Of a stretch of DNA of 64,000 bases, positions 6,721 through 15,424 are shown piece by piece. Positions within the stretch are counted from its first letter, which is position 1, and the number at the start of each line of letters is the position of its first letter. The notes beneath the pieces were generated by a model. It was given only the letters and a program-made list of their open reading frames with translations, had not been told where the DNA came from and ran no database searches. Origin of the DNA: Clostridia bacterium (lineage in GTDB: Bacteria; Bacillota; Clostridia; Christensenellales; Aristaeellaceae); NCBI GenBank assembly GCA_017429695.1, contig JAFROK010000018.1:1-64000 (forward strand). The letters are read 5' to 3'. Made by a program: the position numbers and the translations under genes.

Positions 6721-8364
6721 ATGGATCAGCAGCAGATTACCGCGTTATATCTTCGGTTAAGTAACGAAGATGACCTCGAAGGCGAGTCGAATTCCATCCA
6801 GAATCAGCGCAGCATGCTGAAGAAGTATGCCGACGACCACGGCTTCAGGAATACCCGTTTCTTTGTGGATGACGGCTATACCGGCACGAATTTCAACCGG
6901 CCTGCGATGCAGGAGATGCTCTCCCTTGTGGATGAAGGACGGATTGGAACGATCATTGTAAAAGACATGAGCCGGTTTGGACGGGACTATCTGCAGGTCG
7001 GACAGTACATTGAAATCGTATTTCCGACGCGGAATGTCCGGTTCATCGCTGTCAATGACGGTGTGGATTCTGAAAAAGGCGACAGTGATTTCACTCCGTT
7101 CAGGAATCTGTTTAACGATTTCTATGCCAAGGATACGAGCAGGAAGGTTCGTTCTGTCCTGCATGCCCGCGGCATGAGCGGAAAGCACATGAACCGCGCA
7201 CCATACGGATACCTGGATGATCCCATGCGGAAAGGCTACTGGATTATCGATCCTGAAACTGCGCCGATTGTGAAGAAGATCTATGATCTGGCGATGGAAG
7301 GAAACGGCGCTACCCGTATTGCTGGCATCCTGGAGCGTGAGCAGATCGAAACCCCGACCACGGTTTATAACCGGCGTCATGGGAAACCGCTGCCGCCGCA
7401 TCCCTGCCACTGGGAAGACGGAACGACAACGGGCATTCTGGACCGCCCGGAATACTATGGCTGTACCTGCAGTTTCAAAACGTACTCCAAGTCCTACAAG
7501 CTGAAAAAGCGTATTCAGAACAAGCCTGAGGACATGTACATCATTGAAAACACGCAGGATGCCATTATCCCGAAGGAGCAGTGGGACAGGGTACAGGAAT
7601 TGCGGAAACTGCGTCACCGCACTCCGAAGAAGGCGGAACGCAAGGGATTGTTCTCCAGTATCATCTTCTGCGCAGATTGCGGAAGGCGGATGCACTTCTG
7701 TTCCTGTAAGAGCTTTGACAGCTCTCAGGACAATTACCGGTGTTCCCTGTACAAGTCCGGTTACGGTGAATGCACAGCGCATTATGTCCGGGAAGAAGTA
7801 TTGCGGAATATCGTCCTGGAGAGAATCCGCACAGTTACGGACTACGTTCGGCTGGATGCCGTCGGATTCCAGGAAGAATGGATGCACATAACCCGCGACG
7901 AGCAGGAGAGAAGCATCCGGCTTGATCAGAAACAACTGGAAAGAGCACAGAAACGTCTGGAAGATGTGGACAGGCTCATTTCCAAAGTGTACGAAGATTA
8001 TGCTCTTAGGAAGCTGCCGGAAGAACGCTATCTGAAAATGACAGCGGATTACGAAAAGGAACAGGAAAGCCTAAGAACAGAAATCTCCGTAATGAGTGAA
8101 CTGATCGAGGAGCAGCAAGAAGAGAACGACAATTATGACCGTTTCTCCGCGCTGATCAACAAGTACGTGGATATTCCCGAACTGACCGGAACCATCGTGA
8201 ATGATTTTATCAAAAAGATTATCGTTCACGCGCCGGACAAGTCCAGCGGAAAACGGAGACAGAAAATCGAGATTATCTTCAACTTTGTGGGTCAGGTAGA
8301 TATCCCGATCCTGACTGAATCAGTAATTCTGGAACCTACGCCGAGGAAGAAGAAAACTGCGTAA
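6721..8364 (+). CDS. Large serine recombinase (TnpX-like)
   Basis: A 547-residue protein. The resolvase domain starts at ALYLRLSNEDD, where the serine (about residue 14) is the expected nucleophile, then IIVKDMSRFGRDYLQVGQY. A recombinase domain follows (APYGYL...), then a zinc ribbon (FCADCGRRMHFCSC and a later cysteine in YRCSLY), and a C-terminal coiled coil (about residues 400-460). It would excise and insert the element by double-strand strand exchange. ATG 6721 has AAGGAGG with 8-nt spacing and puts the catalytic serine at the usual distance. An upstream in-frame ATG (6640) also has AAGGAGGG and would add 27 residues. Confidence 0.93.
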   Translation: MDQQQITALYLRLSNEDDLEGESNSIQNQRSMLKKYADDHGFRNTRFFVDDGYTGTNFNRPAMQEMLSLVDEGRIGTIIVKDMSRFGRDYLQVGQYIEIVFPTRNVRFIAVNDGVDSEKGDSDFTPFRNLFNDFYAKDTSRKVRSVLHARGMSGKHMNRAPYGYLDDPMRKGYWIIDPETAPIVKKIYDLAMEGNGATRIAGILEREQIETPTTVYNRRHGKPLPPHPCHWEDGTTTGILDRPEYYGCTCSFKTYSKSYKLKKRIQNKPEDMYIIENTQDAIIPKEQWDRVQELRKLRHRTPKKAERKGLFSSIIFCADCGRRMHFCSCKSFDSSQDNYRCSLYKSGYGECTAHYVREEVLRNIVLERIRTVTDYVRLDAVGFQEEWMHITRDEQERSIRLDQKQLERAQKRLEDVDRLISKVYEDYALRKLPEERYLKMTADYEKEQESLRTEISVMSELIEEQQEENDNYDRFSALINKYVDIPELTGTIVNDFIKKIIVHAPDKSSGKRRQKIEIIFNFVGQVDIPILTESVILEPTPRKKKTA

Positions 8365-8381
8365 CCAATCGGCTACGCAGT
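8356..8381 (+). terminator. Possible terminator at the recombinase stop
   Basis: ACTGCGTA (8356-8363) and TACGCAGT (8374-8381) form an 8-bp stem that includes the stop codon of the recombinase gene. It is followed by CTTCCC rather than a T-run, so intrinsic termination would be weak. It could instead protect the mRNA end. Confidence 0.4.
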
Positions 8382-8509
8382 CTTCCCGGGTAAATAGTTC
8401 CTTATGACTATAAACCCTTGAGCTATAAGGCTTTTCTCATGTTCATTGCGTTCTTGATTCATACTTGATATTATACTATCAATGCAACAGTCCCTTTTAG
8501 TATGGTGGA

Positions 8510-8534
8510 GATCCTTCACTGCGTTCAGGATGAC
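8510..8534 (+). repeat. Interspersed REP-like repeat, copy A
   Basis: A 25-nt element beginning GATCCTTCACTGCG and ending CAGGATGAC. On the opposite strand it translates in one frame as the familiar RHPERSEGS-type peptide, a hallmark of this widespread intergenic repeat. A near-identical copy is at 28113-28137 and a diverged one at 25002-25029, all in the same orientation. It lies just outside the right end of the mobile element and so marks chromosomal DNA. Confidence 0.7.
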
Positions 8535-8543
8535 AGGTTGGAA

Positions 8544-9329
8544 TCAACTGAACATCCAGTCTGCGGCTTTGACGATATATTCCTGCCAGAAGTTCATATC
8601 GTGAACGCCGGGGCCTTCGTGGTATTCGTGGGGGATTTCTTCGCTTTCGAGGAAGCGGTGCATGGCACGGTTATTCTCAATGAGAAAATCCTCGGTGCCG
8701 CAGGCCATGAAGATATCCGGGATTTTCTTTCCGGCGGCCTTCAGGTTATGGGCCAGGACTTCCGGGTTTACATCGCGCTGGGCGGCGGTGGAGAGATCGC
8801 CGAAGCATTCGCGGTAATATTCATAATTGGCAACCGGGTTTCCGCCACCGGGCTGGATATCCTTCAGCTCATGCACGATGAGGGCGGAGGACAGGGCGGC
8901 TATTTTGCCGAAACGGTCCGGATAGGCCAGGCCGGTATGCAGCGCGCCAAAGCCACCCATGGAGAGGCCGGCGATATAGGTGTCATCCGGGCCCTGGGCC
9001 AGGTTGAAGGTTTTGCGGACGTAATCGACGAGTTCCTCGCCGACGAGGGTCTGATACTGGCGGCCGGTGGCATCGCCATTCAGATAGAAAGAGTTTTCCG
9101 CGGTGGGCATGACGATGGCGAAATTATACTTTTCCGGGACGCCCCAGGGGACCCAGTTGCCGGCTTTGCCGGTATAGCCATGGAGCAGGAAGAGGGTTTT
9201 CATGGGGCGGGAATGGGCTTCGTCTTTTTCCTGAGGGGCATCCGCACGGGGATCGTTGGGGATCATCATTTCGAAGTTGGCGGTGCGGTGGAGGGCGTTG
9301 GAGAAGTATTCGATGTGCAGGTAAGCCAT
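8544..9329 (-). CDS. Alpha/beta-hydrolase esterase (EstA/esterase D-like)
   Basis: A 261-residue protein without signal peptide. LFLLHGYTG forms the oxyanion-hole strand, GLSMGGFGA is the nucleophile elbow (the serine), and the late GPGVHDMNFW should hold the catalytic histidine. The pattern matches the tributyrin esterase/S-formylglutathione hydrolase group of Firmicutes, which cleave short acyl esters; in rumen or gut bacteria these often deacetylate oligosaccharides. AAAGGAG lies 6 nt before ATG 9329. It sits at the 3' end of the minus-strand operon, 162 nt after trmH, a gap that contains its own inverted repeat, so it may be transcribed separately. Confidence 0.85.
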   Translation of the reverse strand: MAYLHIEYFSNALHRTANFEMMIPNDPRADAPQEKDEAHSRPMKTLFLLHGYTGKAGNWVPWGVPEKYNFAIVMPTAENSFYLNGDATGRQYQTLVGEELVDYVRKTFNLAQGPDDTYIAGLSMGGFGALHTGLAYPDRFGKIAALSSALIVHELKDIQPGGGNPVANYEYYRECFGDLSTAAQRDVNPEVLAHNLKAAGKKIPDIFMACGTEDFLIENNRAMHRFLESEEIPHEYHEGPGVHDMNFWQEYIVKAADWMFS

Positions 9330-9381
9330 GGGGTGCTCCTTTCTTTTTTCAGGGTATCAGACTACTTGGACCGGGGTAACA

Positions 9382-9436
9382 CAGGGGACAGTTCTCTCGT
9401 TCCGGCCGGACACGGAACGATGAAAACCGTCCCCTG
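9382..9436. repeat. Interspersed inverted repeat (GGGGAC...GTCCCC type)
   Basis: Arms CAGGGGAC (9382-9389) and GTCCCCTG (9429-9436), with inner arms CGTTCC (9398-9403) and GGAACG (9414-9419). It fills most of the gap between trmH and the esterase gene. Related GGAAC/GTCCCCC text recurs at 26934-26985. It looks like a dispersed palindromic element and could also end or stabilise the trmH transcript. Confidence 0.5.
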
Positions 9437-9491
9437 CGTTCCGCCCGGGATCTGGTCCGGTGGTTAATGGCGTATAAGAGACCGATGGGTC

Positions 9492-10250
9492 TCAGGGTTT
9501 CGGGGTGTTTTTAAGGTCGTACATCATGATGCCGGCGGCTACGGCGGCGTTGAGGGATTCGGCTCCGCCGTACATGGGGAGTTTGAAACGATGGGTGGCG
9601 ATGGATTTGACTTCATCTGAGATGCCGTTGCCTTCATTGCCGACGATGAGGATCAGCGGCGCGGGGACGGGAGCGCGGGCATAGAAGGGTTCGCCATCCA
9701 GCTGGGAGGAGATGACGGAATAACTGCTGCTCCGGAGAGCGGAGAGGGCAACCGGGAGGGACGCGGGGAAGCTGAAGCCGACACGGAAGATGCTGCCCAT
9801 GGTGGCGCGGACAACCTTCGGGGAGAAGATATCCACGCAATCCGGGGAGAGGAGGATGCCGGTGAAGCCGGCGGCATCCGCTGTGCGGATGATGGTGCCC
9901 ATATTGCCGGGATCCTGAATGCCATCGAGGGCCAGGAGAAGGGAACCCTGCAATTCGCGGGCGCGGATTTCCAGGACGGCAGCGATGCCCTGGGGGGTTT
10001 TGGTATCGCAGACGGACTGAAAGACGCTGTCTGACAGGACGTATGCGGGAATTTCGGGCGGTAAGGGGAAGGCAGGGGTGAAGCCTTCGCGGAGGAGGAG
10101 GGTTTGGACCGGGAAGAAGGAACGAAGGGCTTCTTCGACCATTTTGGGGCCTTCGACCAGGAAGGCGTTTTGGGCGTCGCGGGATTTTTTGTCCTTGAGG
10201 GAACGCCAGGAAAGGACTTTGGGGTTGCGGGATGAGGTGATTTGTTCCAT
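9492..10250 (-). CDS. TrmH/SpoU family RNA 2'-O-methyltransferase
   Basis: A 252-residue protein with the three SPOUT motifs: NMGTIIRTADAAGF, IVGNEGNGIS and LNAAVAAGIMMYDL, in the usual C-terminal trefoil-knot order. The N-terminal part (ITSSRNPKVLSWRSLKDKK) matches the substrate-binding domain of RlmB/TsnR-like enzymes, which methylate ribose 2'-OH in 23S rRNA or tRNA with SAM. The exact target cannot be told. AAGGAG lies 5 nt before ATG 10250. The start is 12 nt after the giant gene, which indicates co-transcription. Confidence 0.88.
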   Translation of the reverse strand: MEQITSSRNPKVLSWRSLKDKKSRDAQNAFLVEGPKMVEEALRSFFPVQTLLLREGFTPAFPLPPEIPAYVLSDSVFQSVCDTKTPQGIAAVLEIRARELQGSLLLALDGIQDPGNMGTIIRTADAAGFTGILLSPDCVDIFSPKVVRATMGSIFRVGFSFPASLPVALSALRSSSYSVISSQLDGEPFYARAPVPAPLILIVGNEGNGISDEVKSIATHRFKLPMYGGAESLNAAVAAGIMMYDLKNTPKP

Positions 10251-10262
10251 AAGAACTCCTTT

Positions 10263-13200
10263 TTAAGGAAGGTTGGCCAGGAGGGTGTTGATCCAGGCGG
10301 CCAGGGAGTCGTAGGGGCGCGGGGTTTCGGAGGGGGTGAAGGAAGCGTCTATCGCTTCGGTGAGGATGGCTTCGCCTTGGGGGGTGAAGGGATGGTAATA
10401 ATCCCCGGTGAAGAAATTCGGGAAGAGAAGCTGGGCTTCGCGGGGGAAGACCCGGCAGAAGCGGAGCAGGAATTCGGGGAGGAGTTCCTCCGGGCGGACG
10501 GAAATCGACGCCGGGGCCGCGGAGGAAGGCGGCAGGTCGGGCGTGAGCTCCTGGAGGACGGAAAGGCCAACGGGGATTTCCATCTTCTTTTCCGCGGAGA
10601 AGAGGAGGGACATGGAGGCGACCCGCTTATTGCGGAACATGGTGAGGAAGCGCCAGAGTTCCTTCTTGAGCGCATCCGGCAGGGATTCCAGCAGGAGGGC
10701 GCCGCGGCCGGCAAGGCAGAGGCTCATCTGCTCCGGCAGGAAGTCGTTCTTGGTGGGATCGGCCGCGATCTGCAACAGGACAAGGCCGGTGAGCATCGTG
10801 AGGTAGCTGAGATGCAGGAGGAGAATGGCACCGAAGCGGCTGGTATATCCTGCGGCGCCGAGCTGCTGCAGGGCGCTGATGAGGTCCGTATAATGATCCG
10901 CCAGGAAATGGTCCAGGGCCAGGCGGGCTTTCTGGATGGCGGCGGGATCATTTTTCGCTTCCTCCATGAGGCGGCCGAGGAGGTTCAGATCCGCCTGGAA
11001 GGCCGGATCCGGCCAGGAGCCGAATTCCCGATAGAGCATGGGCGGATCCTGCAGGAGGGCGGGCAGCAGCATATGATGCACACCCAGGGGGATCTGGCAG
11101 GAACGGGCGGCCTGCGGTTTGCCGCGGAGGAAAAGGGAAATATCCGCTGTGACGGCGCCGAGATCCAGAACCATGAAACCGCCGCGGGTATCCTCCCAGG
11201 CACAGAGACGGAAATAGGCGCCTAAGGCGGCGCTTTCCGAAGCGAAGAGCACTTTGGGGGTGAGATCCAGGAAGGAATTGAAGCCGCTTTCCTCCGAGAC
11301 CTGAACAACGAGGCGGTTGAAGAGTGCATGGAGCCCTTCGCGGCCGGTGGCTTTCATTTCATCCGGGACGGCAAAGCGCCAGGACAGATTCCGGACGCCG
11401 TCGACCCGGGCCTGCAGGGCGGTTATGAGCATGACCTGATGGAGGCAGAGCATATCCGTGAAATCGCTTTTATCATCCCGCTTGAGGCAGGTATGCAGGG
11501 AATCGGACGGGACAGGCACCACATCCTGAATACCCTGGGACATAAAGACAATGCCATCCACAAAGGGAACAGGCGAGACACCGGCGTTTTCCCGGAAAAG
11601 GCGGGAAGCGGTCGGCAGCAGCGCGGAAACCGGAACAGCTGGGAGGAATTCCCGGCGCAGGTTTTCCTGGGTGGAGGCCGGATTGTTCAGGAGAATACGG
11701 ACCATGGTCGGTCCCTGCAGGGGTTTGCGGGTTTCGCCGGAAGAAAGCACGACCGACGTGCCGACGGAACCGAAATCGATGCAGGCGGTGACATGGCCGG
11801 CCGGGGTGATTTCCGGCTCGGGCAGGAGATTCGGCAGCGCGCCGACGGTTTTGCCGTCCCGGGCAAAAAGGAAGGCGACCGGGAACTGGCGGAAGGCGGC
11901 GGAACAGCGCCGGTCCGTATCCTCCACGGGGACCGGAACGGACGAACCGGAAGGAAGGACGGAAAGGGAGAACAGTTCCGGCAGATGGGCATATACATAA
12001 TAGGTATGCCAATGCTCCGGACGGAAGGGAACGGAAGGCCAGAGCGCCAGGGTCGGCAGGTCGTGGGCATAGAGGAAGAGGGTTTCCTCTTCGGTATAGG
12101 TCCGGCGGAGGCGCAGGGTGAAGGCACCGTTCAGGGTGAGGGTGACCCGGAAAGAATGGTCATCCGGATGGTCCAGGTGGATGAAATCCGGCTTCAGGAG
12201 CGCACGGCCTTCCGAGGTGGTGCAGATGGCTACGACCAGGGAAGGCGAAAGCGGCGGAAGCACCGCATCCGGCGAAATGGGCGAATCCGGGATCGGCGTG
12301 GCGCCGGTGCCGAAAGGCAAGACAGAGCACATGACGCCGAAATAGGAATCCCCGATGGCATCCTGCCCGCGGGCAGGGAAGACGGCCAGCTGCTCGCTGA
12401 ACGGATCGGCTGCTTCGCTGCCCAGCGTTTCGCCAAGGCATTCCGAGAGAATGGTATGGATGGACGGAGAAGCGGGATTCCAGGGCCAGACAAGCTCCGG
12501 CGTATGATCTGAGAAGGGCTTTTCCGCCTTGTTCAGGATGCGGGTGACAATATCTTTGCTGGTTTCCGAGGCCTCCTGGAAGCGGGAGAGCAGGGCGGCG
12601 GCTTCCTTTGAAAGCACATCGCGGTAATCATCTGAAACACCGGAAAGCGTGCGGCATTCTTCTTCCATGGCATCCAGGGCTTCGTCCTCGCCGGGAGCAT
12701 GGGCGCTTTCCAGGATCCGGCGGGCGTTTTCACGGGCAAAGGGGACGCCGCGCCAGGTATAGAGCACTTCGCCGGGAATATCGTCACAGGGGGCGGAACG
12801 GAAATTGCGGACGCCGGTGAGGCCGGCTGCCACCGGATCGACCCCGAGGAAATGTTCATAGAAACGGGTGATGCGCTTCAGATCATCCTGATAAGCCGGC
12901 AGCTGCTGCAGGGCGCAGACCGCTTTGACCCGGACGGAGAACCGGAGATCCTCCTCATCGGATTCCTGCTTCAGGGCGGACAGGAAGGAGGAAAGGAACG
13001 CTTTCAGCGGCGAACCGTTTTCCTCCGGCCAGGCGGAGAGCATATCCGAGAGGCGGGAGACGAGCAGGGTACGGTCCCCTTCTGAGAGGGAACGGCATGG
13101 ATCGTCAAAGGTGGCTGAATCCCGGCGATACCAGGTGGCAAAGGGCGGGATCAGGTCACGATGGGCCGGCGTGCGGAAGGCCGGCAGGAAGAGACGGCCG

Positions 13201-15407
13201 GGGATGACCACAGCAAAGGGCAGCTTCGCATCCTCATTGGCCAGGGAGAATATCTGAATACCGGTATCATGAAAACCGGAGAGCCAGCAACGGGGCAGGG
13301 TGGCATCGTTACGGAGGTTATCCACGACCAGCTTCGGCTCATCGCTGAGGCGGCGCTTATAATGCGCCAGGAACAGCATGGCCAGGAGGCCGCGGGCTTC
13401 CGATGTTTCACGGGCCGGATCATAGGCTTCCGGGGGCATGAGTTCCAGGAGGTCCGGGATGGACGTGAGCGGGGTTGCGGGCATGATATCCGGAAGGAGC
13501 GTGGCGGCAGGCCAGTCTCCCTGCGGGAGGGACTGTTTAGCGGCCGTGACAGAGGCGCAGACATCCCAGCAGAGGCGGAGCAGGTCCGTGACCGGATTAC
13601 CGGAGGACAGGGGCCGCGGGCGGGAGACCAGGAGCTTCTGGAGGTCTTTTGAATCCGGCAGGATCACATCCCGCAGCAGAATCGGCAGACGATCGCGCAA
13701 CTCACGGCCGGAGGATTCGGTAATCTTCTCTTTGGCAATTTTGCGAATGGCGGAGAATGCCTCATCCGACAGGATGACCTGGGGCGCAGCAGTATCCGGA
13801 ACGGTATCCGGACGCTCCTCCGGGACTACGGAGATACGCAGGTCCGCTTCGCTCTGGGTGACGGCGGAACGCAGGAGGCGGATGCGGCGCTCCTGGAGGG
13901 CGAAGGTGATATGCTCCGTGGTTTCCGGAGAGAGGGCGGCCATTTTTTTCTCCGCCGTTTCCAGGGCATCACGGCACTTCAGGCAGCAATCCCGGCGGGC
14001 CTGCATGGCCCGGAAGGGACCCACGGCCGAAAGGGCATCACTGCGCATTTTTGTTTCTTCTTCCAGCTGCAGGGCCATCTGTTCCAGCTTCTGCTGGAGA
14101 TGCTCCTCTTCCGTATCTTCCATGGATTCCCGGTGGACCGGGCGAACGCCTTCGAGGCCGGATTCCCGGATTTCCGTACGGGTGACATCGATTTCAGAAG
14201 CGACGGTGATATACCTTCCGCAGGCATCGGTGGCTTTCTGCCAGAGCTGCTGGGCTTCATCCGAATAACGGAGGGCAGCAGGAACGGACTGCAGGAAGGC
14301 GGTGAGCTGCTGCAGGAGGGATTTGAGCGTCTGCTCCAGGATATCCAGGGACGCCAGCTGTTTCGGATCCGGGAAGGAGCCGAAAAGGGAACGGAAAAGG
14401 CCGTTGCGGGAATTCGGCAGGGCCCGGATGCGGGAAGGATGGGCCAGGTAGCTGTGGAGCGTCGGGAGGACATCGGAAAGGAGCCAGCAGGAAAACTCAA
14501 TAAAGGCGGCTACATGAACGGCGCGGAATCCGAGGGAAGCCAGGGAAACCGAGCCGGAAGTTTCACAGGTATGGAGGCCGAATGGGACCGGCTGATCCGG
14601 CGCATAGAAGGCACTGAGGGCACGGGCAGCGGCAAAGAACGCGATGCCGTGGGAATCGGCGCCGGAGAGAATCGTGGGTGGCATGGCAATGAGCCAGATG
14701 GCGTCCGCGCCGGAAGGGACGGATTCGGAAGAGGAACGGACCAGGCCGCGGGAAGACAGATCCCGCAGGAAACGGTCGAGGGAGGGATAGAAGGATTCTT
14801 CCACGGGAAAGGTGGTTTCCGCCAGGGCGAAGACGGAGAGGGCCAAATCGCCGGGCAGCGAGGAACGGAGCCAGGGCAGGAGGGCGAAGAGCAGGCCGGC
14901 GGAAAACGGATCGGCCGGATCGCACAGAAGGGCCAGGCGAACGGGGGCGCCGGAGGCAAGAAGGGCGCGGAGATCATCGATCCAGGTGAAGAAGGGATCG
15001 CAGGAACTGTTCGGGCGGTCATTCAGGAGGCAGGCAAAGGCCCATTCGACGACTTCGCGGTCTTTTTTGAAGGAGAGGGGGAGATTTTTGCCGCGGAGGG
15101 CGGAAAGAAGGGCGACAGAATCCGGATCGTCGGCGAAATCCACCTGGGAAGGCAGGATGACTTCGCAGGAAGAAAAGGAAAAACGTGCCGGGAAGGCCGG
15201 CAGGTTTTCGCCGGGGACCGACACGAGATCATGGCAAAGGGAAAGATCATCCATCAGGGCGCCGGCTGATACGACGGCATCCTGCGCAGAGAGATGAAAG
15301 ATATTCAGTTCTGAAACAGGATTGACCGCGCCGCAGGAGAAGGCGGAAACAATGGTCGGCAGCGCCCTTTCCGGGAAGCTGCCGAGGGTTAGCAAGGTGT
15401 TGTTCAA
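10263..15407 (-). CDS. Giant 1714-residue protein with C-terminal actin/Hsp70-like ATPase domain
   Basis: I recognise no named family. Visible parts: an N-terminal alpha/beta region (about 1-350) starting LLTLGSF, with an ordered pattern that recalls tubulin/FtsZ-like proteins but with the glycine-rich loop replaced by CDPADPFSAG (near 156); a charged coiled coil (about 430-530); a long helical middle; and a C-terminal ATPase fold with phosphate-1 motif CIDFGSVGTSVV (near 1210), phosphate-2 motif LDLGAVTADISLF (near 1415) and adenosine motif LAGRGALLLESLP (near 1570). These spacings fit actin/Hsp70. No signal peptide or membrane segment. The start is TTG 15407 with GGAGG 9 nt upstream, 17 nt after galE; an ATG at 15479 would lie inside galE and lacks such a site. 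Probably in the sugar-transferase operon. Confidence 0.85.
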   Translation of the reverse strand: MNNTLLTLGSFPERALPTIVSAFSCGAVNPVSELNIFHLSAQDAVVSAGALMDDLSLCHDLVSVPGENLPAFPARFSFSSCEVILPSQVDFADDPDSVALLSALRGKNLPLSFKKDREVVEWAFACLLNDRPNSSCDPFFTWIDDLRALLASGAPVRLALLCDPADPFSAGLLFALLPWLRSSLPGDLALSVFALAETTFPVEESFYPSLDRFLRDLSSRGLVRSSSESVPSGADAIWLIAMPPTILSGADSHGIAFFAAARALSAFYAPDQPVPFGLHTCETSGSVSLASLGFRAVHVAAFIEFSCWLLSDVLPTLHSYLAHPSRIRALPNSRNGLFRSLFGSFPDPKQLASLDILEQTLKSLLQQLTAFLQSVPAALRYSDEAQQLWQKATDACGRYITVASEIDVTRTEIRESGLEGVRPVHRESMEDTEEEHLQQKLEQMALQLEEETKMRSDALSAVGPFRAMQARRDCCLKCRDALETAEKKMAALSPETTEHITFALQERRIRLLRSAVTQSEADLRISVVPEERPDTVPDTAAPQVILSDEAFSAIRKIAKEKITESSGRELRDRLPILLRDVILPDSKDLQKLLVSRPRPLSSGNPVTDLLRLCWDVCASVTAAKQSLPQGDWPAATLLPDIMPATPLTSIPDLLELMPPEAYDPARETSEARGLLAMLFLAHYKRRLSDEPKLVVDNLRNDATLPRCWLSGFHDTGIQIFSLANEDAKLPFAVVIPGRLFLPAFRTPAHRDLIPPFATWYRRDSATFDDPCRSLSEGDRTLLVSRLSDMLSAWPEENGSPLKAFLSSFLSALKQESDEEDLRFSVRVKAVCALQQLPAYQDDLKRITRFYEHFLGVDPVAAGLTGVRNFRSAPCDDIPGEVLYTWRGVPFARENARRILESAHAPGEDEALDAMEEECRTLSGVSDDYRDVLSKEAAALLSRFQEASETSKDIVTRILNKAEKPFSDHTPELVWPWNPASPSIHTILSECLGETLGSEAADPFSEQLAVFPARGQDAIGDSYFGVMCSVLPFGTGATPIPDSPISPDAVLPPLSPSLVVAICTTSEGRALLKPDFIHLDHPDDHSFRVTLTLNGAFTLRLRRTYTEEETLFLYAHDLPTLALWPSVPFRPEHWHTYYVYAHLPELFSLSVLPSGSSVPVPVEDTDRRCSAAFRQFPVAFLFARDGKTVGALPNLLPEPEITPAGHVTACIDFGSVGTSVVLSSGETRKPLQGPTMVRILLNNPASTQENLRREFLPAVPVSALLPTASRLFRENAGVSPVPFVDGIVFMSQGIQDVVPVPSDSLHTCLKRDDKSDFTDMLCLHQVMLITALQARVDGVRNLSWRFAVPDEMKATGREGLHALFNRLVVQVSEESGFNSFLDLTPKVLFASESAALGAYFRLCAWEDTRGGFMVLDLGAVTADISLFLRGKPQAARSCQIPLGVHHMLLPALLQDPPMLYREFGSWPDPAFQADLNLLGRLMEEAKNDPAAIQKARLALDHFLADHYTDLISALQQLGAAGYTSRFGAILLLHLSYLTMLTGLVLLQIAADPTKNDFLPEQMSLCLAGRGALLLESLPDALKKELWRFLTMFRNKRVASMSLLFSAEKKMEIPVGLSVLQELTPDLPPSSAAPASISVRPEELLPEFLLRFCRVFPREAQLLFPNFFTGDYYHPFTPQGEAILTEAIDASFTPSETPRPYDSLAAWINTLLANLP

Positions 15408-15424
15408 GAGTATGAACCTCCGGT

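Larger units (their letters stand above)
3171..8490 (+). mobile_element. Mobilizable element of the MobL/large serine recombinase type (ends approximate)
   Basis: The plus-strand block has a DUF3847/MobC-like gene, a MobA/MobL relaxase, a TnpW-like protein and a large serine recombinase. This gene set is typical of Tn4451-like mobilizable transposons of Clostridia. The DNA is visibly poorer in GC than the chromosome to its right. The recombinase lies at the right edge and the chromosome resumes before 8544. I could not identify the terminal dinucleotide target or end repeats, so the coordinates are nominal; the left end could lie beyond position 1 if the radical SAM, S41 and NUDIX genes are cargo. 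No type IV secretion genes are present, so transfer would need a helper element. Confidence 0.7.

Noticed and set aside
13911-15269. 452-codon open frame on the plus strand, opposite the giant gene
   Set aside because: It is an antisense by-product of GC-rich codons; no ribosome site, odd composition, and the minus-strand frame has real motifs.
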